DNA of 64,000 nt. It comes from Stentor roeselii. Its lineage: Eukaryota > Ciliophora > Heterotrichea > Heterotrichida > Stentoridae. This document shows positions 8,869-17,733 of this stretch, one piece after another. The position numbers and the translations under genes were made by a program. The notes below the pieces were generated by a model. It was not told where the DNA came from, did no database searches, and worked only from the letters and a program-made list of their open reading frames with translations. The DNA is taken from NCBI GenBank assembly GCA_006503475.1, contig RSEH01000006.1, positions 186,001 through 250,000 of the forward strand, read 5' to 3'. Position 1 is the stretch's first letter. The number at the start of each line of letters is the position of its first letter.

Positions 8869-11860
8869 ATGGATCCATTCCAGTACCAAGAACTCGAAAA
8901 TCTAAAAGATCTCTTTTACAACGCTCCAGACGAAAAAGTAACAAAAATTCAGACCAGAAAACTTTCAGAAGGTAAACTTTTTTCCTTCTTCGACAGTCCC
9001 GAAAATTTCCAATCAATTCTAATCCTATCCCTTCGAAGTACATCTCCAGAGCTTCAATTTTTATCATTAAAGTCAATAAAAACTCACTTAAGCCAGAAAT
9101 GGAAGTCATTATCGATATCAGACCAGTCCTCCCTCTTCAAAGAGTTTTTCAATTCAATTTTCTTGACGACATCAGTCACTCCGAACTACACCCTGATCGG
9201 CAAATGCAAAATTCTTGCAAATATCTGCCGATTGGGTTGGAATCAGTTTATTCAAAGCGCAGCTTTGTTAGAACAAGTGACAACTCTCGCTTACAACGAC
9301 CGTTCAAAGCTCCTGCCATCACTTTTCCTCTTCCAAGAGCTGATAAACGAGATGAGTCAACCAACTAAATACAGATCTTTGCCAGTAAAGAGAAAATTCG
9401 TCACAAATTTTCAGGAAAATATGTTGGGAGGAATTTTCTTGTTTTTAGTTGAACTTCTGAGAAGTTTTCTAAGTTTGCAAGAAAATGAATTGGAAAATTT
9501 GATGGATTTGGCAATTTCTGTTCTTTCTTTCGGGTTTGATGTTGTTTTGGATGAGGGATGTGAGATAGAGTCACGAATTTCAAACATGTGGAAAGTTATG
9601 TATGAAGAAATTTTGAAGTTTATTGATAAGGTGCTGTTTAGTGTTACTTGTTCTGATGTTATTGAAACTAAAGCAGTGGTGCTTTTGGGATGTTTAGGAA
9701 AAGTGAAAAATCTTATGTTAAGTGGGCAGATCTCTAACTTTATTGATAGTTATTTGAAGATTTCCTTCAATATTTTTCGATTAAAAACCTTCACAGGTGA
9801 CAAATTGACTGAATTTGTAAAAGGAGTCAAGATGTTCATTGAAACTTTTGAAGTGCAGAGTGTAGGTAAAAGTCCATATTTCAATGAATGGATTCAAAGT
9901 CTTCATGAGTTCAGTCTTCGACTTTTCCAGTCCTCAGATGCGATTTATTCCCAGTACAACAGTTCGATGATTATCTGGAACCTGATCTCAAATGAAGCGA
10001 ATTCGATCCAATCCCAAAGCATCTCTCTGATAATCTCTTCATTATTCAAGCCATTCATAGCTTCAACCCTTTCAAATTCCAGTCCATCCCTTCTTCTCGA
10101 CAACCTAGAGCCATTAAAAGACCACTTAGACCTAATCTCCAGTTTCAGTCTTTACTTTTCCTCTGAATTTCTCCAAATCCTTTTAGAATTCTTCTCATTC
10201 GTCTTAGAAACCTGGTCAAAATCAAGAACATCTGAATCAGAAAGCCAGCTTGCCTGGCTTTTATTCCTTTCCTCATCATTTCTAACATACAAGGCAACAA
10301 AGTCTTCAATAGACCAGAACAGTTTCATCCTTCAACAAGTTTTATACATAATTCAAAACTTAGACCCTTCTGAAGTATGTTTGGCAGTGGCCAGTACGAA
10401 CTATCTGACGATTTATTCAAAACTTTGGGTAAATGTTGCTGAGGACAACTTTGGAGACTCATCAGAAGACAACGATTCAAGTGAGTCGCCGTTGAAGGTG
10501 CTTGACAAGATTGTTTTGTTTATTTTTAAAGAGATGCAGTTTAACTCACATCCAGTGGTCATCAATTGGGTGCTCGACCTGTTTGAATACCTGGCGAAAG
10601 GTCACTATTCGGCGAAGGTCTTGATGCAGGTTAACACGATTCAGGACTTTTCTTATAATTTTCTTAACTACCCGCTTTGTTTGCATGACTCGAAACTTAG
10701 GGCTAAAGTTTTTCATGTCTTGGCTTCACTTTGGATTCATGAACAGAACACTGAAGGACTTGACTCATTGCTGGCTCCTTATGAACTGGCTTTTAATAGG
10801 AATGAACAAAGACAACCTCAGTATTTTGAGTTCTTGTTTAGAGAAATTCAAGGAATTTGTAGCGCGATTAACACCCAAAGTCACTTTTTCACCTGGTTTA
10901 TTGATAGGGCTGAGTTTTTCGTTGGGGTTTGTCAGGAGTTTTTTTTGGAAGATAGAACTTTTACGGCATTTTTGAAGATGATGCAGGAAATCACTGATGT
11001 TAGGGGAAATCGAATTGTTTTTAATGAAAATTCAGCTTATGGAGTTATCATGTTTAAAAAAATAGCACCTTTGATTACCAGGTATTCACAATTTTTAGCG
11101 AATAAAAATAGAGAAATCAGTAATTTTCTAGGAAAATCAAAGAGAATTGTAGGGATTATGAAAAATTTCTTGATTGGAGGTTATGTTTGTTTTGGAGTTT
11201 TCCAGGTGTTTAATGATTCCACTTTCCTAGATTCAATCAACGCGACTTTTACTCTGATCTCAAAACTATCATATTCTGAAATCACAGTATTTTTAAATAG
11301 ATTTACTCAAAACTTCTAGACAATATTTTCGATTACTTCGAAGCACTTACCAAGAATCATTCACCCTTGCTTCTCTCTCTTTCAAACCCCAACACTCTAA
11401 ACCTAATACTGCAGTATTTAAAAAGTGGAATAAAATCTTCAAGTAAATTTATTTAGACCTAAAAACCTGCCACTCCTCATCAAAATCCCTAACATCACTA
11501 TGCGAAGAACTAATAAAACTATTAAACCATTCCCAAGACTCTGATCTTTTATTTTCAAGCTTAAATCTCTCTGAAATGACTGAAATAGTTTTAGATACCG
11601 TATTAGTCGAAGAGTCAAATTTTCTATGGTCCTTAAAAATTCCTCTGATGGGTTTAATCATCTTGAGTCAAGGTTCGTTCAAAGAAATCTGCTCAAAAGT
11701 AATAAGCCGTGTGAGTTTTTCTGATGATTTCAAAGCTGAGATAATGACTTGTTTAGAAAACCTGATGCTAGGAGTTGAAAGAAACATGAAAGAAAAGAAC
11801 CAGGCAGTTTTCTCAAAGAACTTTTCACTTCTGAAGAACTTGCTAGACACCTCTCACTAA
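8869..11860 (+). CDS. XPO7: Exportin-7 (RanBP16), importin-beta superfamily
   Basis: 987 residues from three exons; introns at 11287-11300 (GTATTTTTAAATAG) and 11443-11456 (GTAAATTTATTTAG), each 14 nt. The N-terminus has the L-E-N-L...L-F-Y-N start and the G-K-C-K-I-L-A...L-G-W segment of exportin-7. The C-terminal exons give YSKLLDNIF, a P-L-M-G-L-I-I-L block, and E-N-L-M-L-G-V-E-R-N-M, matching vertebrate XPO7 (PLLGLILL, ENLMEGIERN) in order and spacing. Without splicing, the first frame stops at 11319 and the conserved C-terminus is lost. Exportin-7 is a RanGTP-dependent nuclear transport receptor built of HEAT repeats, working at the nuclear pore. Human XPO7 is about 1,087 residues, so this copy is slightly short. 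Confidence 0.9.
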
Positions 11861-11875
11861 CTACCAATACACTAC

Positions 11876-12736
11876 TTAATGAATATACACTTGCCTAATC
11901 CTCGCGATTTCATCGAGTTTTTTCTGTTCAAGTTCGAAACAGAAGTCATGAATTTCCTGGTTCATTGAAATTTCCATTTGTTTCACGATTTCCAAGATAA
12001 TAGGACTGTTTCCCATTTCAAGTATTTCCTGCATCTGAACGTTGTAATTCCGCCTGATCTCTGAGACCTTCGATGTTTTTTCATCCATGTATTTTTCCAT
12101 TAGTTCGATGAGTCCATCTTGATACCTGTCGCGTCCTGCGCTTTTATCACCTTCAGGGCGACTGGTGAGGGTATTTCTTCTCAAACTCTTGCGAGCCTTG
12201 ATCTTTTCTTCAATGCCTTCTTCTTGAACCCTGATGTTGACCAGCGCGTGTTGCGTCGCGTTGAGACTTTCAGAACAATTGTCGTTTATATGCTTTTCCG
12301 CGGTTTTTAGACAATGATTCTTGATGCCTCTTCTTGGGGCGATGTTCTGGTCAGATTCACATCTTTCGAAAGGGTTTTTTTGTTCTTCTTGAGGTTCAGG
12401 AAGGACGTTTGTGGACTCTGATGATTTTAAATGGTTTAAGGCTATTGATGTCAACGGCGCTCGACGATTGAAAGGCTTTGAAGACGCGTTTAAGACTTTT
12501 TGGACGGAATCTTGAAGGAGTAAAGACTTTAAACGGCTGTGGTAGGCTTTGTATTTGTTGTCTTTTATTGACTCGTAGTACTCGATTGCTCGCTATGTGA
12601 AAAGTACTGAGTAAAGACTCACTAACTCACGGATTGACTCAATTGTGCAGGATTTTTCTAAACCCATTTCGAGGTCTAATAAGGATTCAGCGAATGTTTC
12701 TGAGTTTGGGAAAGTTATCTCGTGATTTTCATCCAT
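11876..12736 (-). CDS. Hypothetical helical protein
   Basis: 281 residues after splicing a 15-nt intron at 12593-12607 (GTACTTTTCACATAG) that holds the only stop between the two coding stretches. The N-terminal 90 residues are helical, with a segment A-I-E-Y-Y-E-S-I-K-D-N-K-Y-K-A-Y that looks like a TPR- or MIT-like hairpin. The middle is polar and charged, and the last 90 residues form a probable coiled coil. I do not recognise the family. The ATG at 12736 follows GAATATAAA; a nearer upstream ATG opens only five codons. The 3' end lies 15 nt from the convergent exportin-7 stop. Confidence 0.65.
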
Positions 12737-12772
12737 TTTATATTCCGTTAACCATTTTTATTTAAATTCAAA

Positions 12773-14212
12773 CTAGCTTGCTCGTGAGGAGAGCTTGAAG
12801 GTTTCTAGGTATTCGTCTTTTGGAAGGAGCTTGTGAGGCTCGCCAGTTCCTAATTCGTAGAAAGAAGAGACTGGCTTGAAGCCAAATACCCATTCCCCTC
12901 TTATTTTACCGTATAATTGAGTTCTTCGAAGTTTTTCCTCATCTTCCATTCGTTTTTTTTCTTCTTTCTGCTGCTTTTTCAGCTTTTCAAGCGGTTCTGC
13001 GATTCTAACTAAAGGTTCTTCACGAGGTTTAGGAAGTCTTAATACGAATTCAGGCTTTCCTACTGCTTTTGCGTCGAAATCATCTCGAAATTTATGAACA
13101 TAAGGCTCAGATAAAAGGTCAGGTTTATTAGACAAAAGTTGTTTGGCTGTTTCTGTTTTGATTTTTAAATTATCTGGAAGTCGGAAGTTCGTCGAAAACA
13201 AAGGTTTTGAAGGAGGTGCTGTTTTGACAGCAGGAGGAGGTATCAAAACTTCCTCAATCAGAAAAGCTTCATATTTTTCAGGTACGGACATCGGAGGATC
13301 TTTAATAATTTCCAGGCATTCTCTTTCAGGCAAAGACTTAACAATACCCTCATCAATGAAGCCTTTGTTGGTTTTCAGAACTTCTTTCAAGTCATTAAAC
13401 CTTTGTTTCGCTTTAAAGGTAAATTTCACAGATTCTTCTGACTTTGGGTTAAAAACATTAGTTCCTTGCTCGACTGGATTTTGCCTTTTTAAGCTTTCTT
13501 CTTTTTTTATCATCACGTTGCCTTCTGGTTCGATTCCTGCTTCGTTTTTAGAAATTTTAGAAACAAGAACAGGCTTTTTTGGCTCGAATGCCTTGGGGAG
13601 GGCTTTGAGCTTAGGAGCCTGCTTTTCCCCTGCCCGGAACCAAGAAATAAACTCGTTTAACTCGTATCCTGTGAAAGGGCCGTAGATTCGAGCTAGTTCG
13701 TCTATCCAAGCATTTCCTTTCATGAAGAGAACTTTGAACTTCTTGCGTAAGTCCGGGCTGGCTAGAATTTCTTGAGCTACTTTTCTTGATTTCTCTTGAT
13801 ACTGTTTAATTGTCTGTGTAGAAGCAAGTGTCTTATAAGGCGATTTCCTTAACGAAATTATAACAAAAACCATATCCTCAGGTTTATCAGCAGTCAGACA
13901 AATTTCATCATAGGTATTATTCAAGAGTTCTTCAAGATTCAGCAAAAGATGCAGAGAAACCAATAATGGATGAGACTCAGGAGACCGGATAATCTTACTG
14001 TCACTTTTGAAGTGGCCTATAGTAAAAGCAGGCCGAGTAGTTTGCAGAAGAGTCTCAACTGCAGTAACTGAAGATGGAATCAAAGTAGTCGGCCAGACAA
14101 TATTATCTATTTCTGCTGATTCTCCTGTAAAAACAACTGAATGGAGTAGTGACAAGTACTGTTCAGGAGAAACACGGGCAAGGTTTATCAGTTTTAGCAA
14201 CTTGGAGTCCAT
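12773..14212 (-). CDS. Hypothetical protein, weak CAP-domain-like N-terminus
   Basis: 479 residues. The first 20 residues (L-L-K-L-I-N-L-A-R-V-S-P-E-Q-Y) resemble the opening helix of CAP/SCP domains (I-N-x-A-R-x-x-P-x-x-Y), and residues 20-190 could be a diverged domain of that type, but the catalytic-like His and Glu residues are not obvious. The C-terminal half is Lys/Pro-rich and low-complexity, with a short charged helix near residue 410. No signal peptide is present, unlike secreted CAP proteins. The start at 14212 follows TTTTTCATAA. The frame is clearly coding; the CAP suggestion is weak. Confidence 0.6.
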   Translation of the reverse strand: MDSKLLKLINLARVSPEQYLSLLHSVVFTGESAEIDNIVWPTTLIPSSVTAVETLLQTTRPAFTIGHFKSDSKIIRSPESHPLLVSLHLLLNLEELLNNTYDEICLTADKPEDMVFVIISLRKSPYKTLASTQTIKQYQEKSRKVAQEILASPDLRKKFKVLFMKGNAWIDELARIYGPFTGYELNEFISWFRAGEKQAPKLKALPKAFEPKKPVLVSKISKNEAGIEPEGNVMIKKEESLKRQNPVEQGTNVFNPKSEESVKFTFKAKQRFNDLKEVLKTNKGFIDEGIVKSLPERECLEIIKDPPMSVPEKYEAFLIEEVLIPPPAVKTAPPSKPLFSTNFRLPDNLKIKTETAKQLLSNKPDLLSEPYVHKFRDDFDAKAVGKPEFVLRLPKPREEPLVRIAEPLEKLKKQQKEEKKRMEDEEKLRRTQLYGKIRGEWVFGFKPVSSFYELGTGEPHKLLPKDEYLETFKLSSRAS

Positions 14213-14255
14213 TTATGAAAAACTATTAAAAATCCAAAAAATCTCGAAGGTCTTT

Positions 14256-15320
14256 TCAAGGATTCACTCTTAGAGAGAGGTCTTTCAAATGATAGAATTG
14301 TTCAGGCCACTCCATTTGAGTGATGCTGTACCAGAAGTCATGGTCAATCTTGCTGTTAAAAACCAAATCACTCTTATTAAAAAATCTCGACAAAAACGGG
14401 TGAAGTAAAGCTTCTTCACTGCTGATCCTTTTTTCACTATCAAATGTAAGCATTTTCATTAAAAAGTCAATAAAAACCGGACTCGCATTTTCAAGTCTTT
14501 CAGAAATTTCGAATCCTTTTTCAAATTTAAGTCCATTCAGGAAATCTCTTGCTTCTTTATTCCTGACCTTTTCGATATCTTCACTTGAAACTCCTCCAAG
14601 ACTATTAAAAATCAAAGCAATAAACTTTTTTCTGTCTTGATTCGGGAAAAGAGTTTCTTTTTTGAATGCTTCGAATAAAATGCACCCGATATTCCAAAGG
14701 TCTGACTTAAAATCACCTCTTCTATCAAAAATGAGTTCAGGAGAAATGTAAGGCATTAAAATGTGATTAAAATGCGAGTTTTTTTCTAGAGTACTTGAAA
14801 AAATACTAAGAGGGTAATAGATTGTCATTGAAAACTTTAACTCGCAGTCACTGTTTATTAGAATGTTTTTTGGAGTTAGATAGAACATCGCTGCATCATT
14901 TCTGTGAAGGGTATGCGTGTGTATTAGCATTTGGTATGCGAAGTAAGCCAAATGATCTTCTGTTAGTGATTGATCTGACCTTCTGAGGATTAGCAAGTTG
15001 GTTTCCATCGATTTTGTGATGTAGTAGAAATAGTAGTCTTTAGAGAAGTCTGGAGGAATTAGTACTCTGAGCAAGGTTACAGAGTGCTTGCTTTTCAGGG
15101 ATTGATTAAGGTATAGTGCTTGGAGAGTTGACCTGCAAGAATAATAGTCTTCTGGGTGGAATCTTTCTTTTGTTATAACCACTTTAGTTTTTAATATTTT
15201 GTCAAATGCCTCGATTCTATAAGTAAACTTTGGAGATAAGTTCTTAATAAATTCGTAGTTCTCGGGTAATATAAATTGTATTCCTTGATTGATAGTGATT
15301 ATCGTTGTATATTCTTCCAT
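14256..15320 (-). CDS. MAPK-like pseudokinase
   Basis: 354 residues with the layout of a CMGC/MAP kinase: S-M-E-T-N-L (hinge/alpha-D, as in MAPK S-L-E-T-N-L), L-T-P-K-N-I-L-I-N in the catalytic-loop position, P-Y-I-S-P-E-L-I in the APE position, and D-L-W-N-I-G-C-I-L-F-E-A for D-x-W-S-x-G-C. The catalytic residues are gone. The HRD position reads F-Y-L (about 146-148), the DFG position reads M-T-I (about 165-167), the beta-3 Ala-x-Lys reads V-I-T, and there is no glycine-rich loop. It should therefore be catalytically dead and act as a scaffold or allosteric partner. The frame is intact over the full kinase length, which argues for constraint rather than decay. Confidence 0.8.
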   Translation of the reverse strand: MEEYTTIITINQGIQFILPENYEFIKNLSPKFTYRIEAFDKILKTKVVITKERFHPEDYYSCRSTLQALYLNQSLKSKHSVTLLRVLIPPDFSKDYYFYYITKSMETNLLILRRSDQSLTEDHLAYFAYQMLIHTHTLHRNDAAMFYLTPKNILINSDCELKFSMTIYYPLSIFSSTLEKNSHFNHILMPYISPELIFDRRGDFKSDLWNIGCILFEAFKKETLFPNQDRKKFIALIFNSLGGVSSEDIEKVRNKEARDFLNGLKFEKGFEISERLENASPVFIDFLMKMLTFDSEKRISSEEALLHPFLSRFFNKSDLVFNSKIDHDFWYSITQMEWPEQFYHLKDLSLRVNP

Positions 15321-15393
15321 GAGTGATTATTAAACAATTCTTTGATATCTAAACCCCAACCTCCTACAATGATAAGAAAATTTTATATTTAAA

Positions 15394-16410
15394 TTAAGTA
15401 AATTCATCAGGCACCACAAACTTCTCACTTTTTGTACTTTGATTCAAATTCTCCTGTTCTAAAATTTCAACCGCTTTACAAAACTCTTCAAAGTTCAACT
15501 CTTCATCAAGTTCAATAAGTTCATAAACAATTCTTCCAATCCTTTCATGCATATCCCCAGGAAGACTAACAGACTGAACAGTAGCTTTAGTAATACATCC
15601 ATTTGCATTAGGTTTAAGCAAGTCAAACATTCTTTTATTCTCTAAATTCTTCATTTTCTGTAAAAAACTGACACTTTGGGCATTTTTAACAGACCTACAA
15701 GGAGAATAATTGACTTGTTTCTTCCAAACATTAGGTCTAAAAGTATAAGTTTCATTGAATCTGCTTAAATTTTACATCTTCAAACTTTTTTCATCCTTTC
15801 TCTGTTGAATAACTTTCGCATTATTATAAAGTTCAATACACTTATCTCTACTTTTCCCATCTTTTTTCAGTCTATTGTTAATTTTCGGTTTAAAAGTGCA
15901 GATTTCGCTTTGTTCCAACAACCGAAGATGCCTTTTATGAGTCCCTATTTTTTCTGAAGTGTTTCTAGTCCTTCCAACATAATGATTGATCTTTGGTGTG
16001 AAGGTCGTGTTAATCATTTCATTTTCCAAGATAGTCTGTTTGTGCATCTGAACCATGTGCTCTACTTTTTTCTTCATCATCAAGCCTTTGTCATAAAGCA
16101 ACTCGCCGTAGTTTTTCGCAGATGATGAGCGATTATGAGAGTTAACTGACTGGTTTGAAGCTTTTATGTTTGAAACAACTGAAGAAAGCAAAGTCGTGGT
16201 ATTTCCAAGTTCTTCTTCTATGAAATCGTCAAGGTTGTCTTCGATGTTTTTCACTAAAACTTGCTTCACGTGCATTGGAAGTTTGTGTTTTTTGCAGAAC
16301 TTTTCAGCGACTTCTTCAGGTTCGTCGTCTTCTAAGACTTCGAGGTCTTCGCTACGGTTGTTGTCGAGCTTTATGTTTAAGACTAAAATTGCTCGAGACT
16401 TTTCTTCCAT
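15394..16410 (-). CDS. Protein with F-x-P-x-I-N motifs and a ubiquitin-like N-terminus
   Basis: 333 residues formed by joining two frames across a 15-nt intron at 15761-15775 (GTAAAATTTAAGCAG). Read unspliced, the first part would end at ATG TAA and the second would lack a start. Residues 8-70 look like a small beta-grasp domain (V-L-N-I-K-L-D start, then an acidic strand and a K-F-C-K-K-H helix), a pattern common in ciliate proteins. Three repeats follow the form T-F-x-P-K-I-N / T-F-K-P-K-I-N / T-F-R-P-N-V, each followed by basic residues; such repeats occur in many alveolate and kinetoplastid cytoskeletal proteins. The C-terminus has an EF-hand-like helix pair without a clear calcium loop. 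Molecular role unknown. Confidence 0.75.
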
Positions 16411-16863
16411 TTTGAATATTATTTTGAATCATTTTAGATTGAATTGATTTAAGTTGGAAGTCTGGGAGGGTTGAACTTGGTTTGTGATTTGGATGATTAG
16501 TTAGAGGATGATGTTTTGGGGTATTTAGATTATTTGATAATCTAAGAGCTTTCTTATGATTCGCTTAAAGATGGCTCTGTATGAAAGGAAAGTTTATGTT
16601 TTTTGTATTATTTTTGAGGGTGTATTTAGAGTGTCTTTTGAATACACTTTTTAGTTGGTTATGGGAAGTTTTATTATGAAAATGTTGAAACTAAGTCATT
16701 TATGTCTAGTTTATATCTTTTGATTAAAATCGCTTTATTTTATTTACATTTGAAAAAGGATTTCATAATGATGATATCTTTTCAAAAAGTCAATATTAAT
16801 CATTAAGACAATAAAAAACTATCACTCATCTTCCATATCTAATTTTGATTCATTTCCTCATAA
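16411..16863. other. Intergenic spacer with two short inverted repeats
   Basis: 453 bp between two divergent starts; no coding frame seen. The plus strand is poor in C. It contains a perfect 9-bp inverted repeat with a 3-nt loop (TTAGATTAT at 16525-16533, ATAATCTAA at 16537-16545) and a 7-bp one (GTGTATT at 16620-16626, AATACAC at 16641-16647). The spacer probably holds the promoters of both flanking genes. Confidence 0.5.
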
Positions 16864-17466
16864 ATGCGAAAAAGACTAGCAAGATTCTTCACTGAAGAAA
16901 TATTCACCACTGAAGACATCTTCAAAGACAAAGAAGGTAGATTCAAAACACGTTGGCACGCTTCAGACAAGCCAAACATAACAATCAATAAGCCAAACGA
17001 CGTTCCAACCTACCAAGCAACAATCGATTTTCCAGTGAATAAAAAGCGAGTGTTCGACTTTGACCTTCCCAAAGACTTCTCAAGTATCGAGCCGCCGATG
17101 CAGATCTGGGCAATGGGCGAGGGAATGTTTTCTGTGAACAACATCTGGATACCTGGCCCCATCATTATATTTCCCACTGCTGTCTTCATGTGGAACGCGC
17201 CTCGATTAGAAGATTTAGAAGATCATCATTTGGATATCCTTAAACTCATTCAACCGAGACTTGACTACGCTGTTCTTGGCACTGGAAGAGGAAAAGTCTT
17301 GAATTTCGCGGAAGGGGTTCGAAAACGATTCAGAGGGATTGGAATTAACCTTGACTTGTGTCCGACAGTAATTTTTACCTAGTTTGAAGCTTGTTCTACT
17401 TTTAATTTGGCTGCTGAGGAAGGGAGAAGGATTTGTGGGTTGATTTTACCTCATAACTATGAGTAA
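16864..17466 (+). CDS. NDUFAF3: Complex I assembly factor NDUFAF3 (MTH938/DUF498 domain)
   Basis: 195 residues after splicing a 15-nt intron at 17368-17382 (GTAATTTTTACCTAG). The domain core is recognisable: I-I-I-F-P-T-A-V-F-M-W-N in place of the family's L-I-F-P-x-x-V-x-x-W, L-I-Q-P-R-L-D-Y-A-V-L-G-T-G-R-G, then G-I-N-L-D-L-C-P-T. Only the spliced second exon supplies the A-C-S-T-F-N-L-A-A-E-E-G-R segment, which matches the conserved A-x-x-T-F-N-x-L...E-G-R end of NDUFAF3. The first 15 residues, basic and hydrophobic (M-R-K-R-L-A-R-F-F), suit a mitochondrial presequence. NDUFAF3 works with NDUFAF4 in early assembly of the Q-module of respiratory complex I. Confidence 0.9.
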
Positions 17467-17641
17467 AGGAAAGTAGATAATTGAACAACTGGAATAGTTT
17501 AAGGTTTAATTCTTAAGAAGCGAAGATCAAAAGACTTTATTTTTTTATTTTTGATTTGATATTTATATTTCAAGGTTATATGAAAAATTTAAATCAAGTC
17601 GTCAAATGAAAACTCTTCACATGAAATAAAGCAGCTGGATC

Positions 17642-17733
17642 TTAAAGTCATTATTTTATATAGATTAAAGTCATTATATTATATAGATTAAAGTCATCAT
17701 ATTATATAGATTAAAGTCATTATATTATATAGA
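17642..17733. repeat. Four tandem copies of a 23-bp AT-rich unit
   Basis: Units start at 17642, 17665, 17688 and 17711, each beginning TTAAAGTCAT and ending TATATAGA, with single-base differences (TTT for TAT in unit 1, CAT for TAT in unit 3). A fifth partial copy, TTAAG, contains the stop codon (TTA, read TAA on the minus strand) of the next gene. So the array abuts, and supplies the end of, the long coiled-coil gene. Confidence 0.9.
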
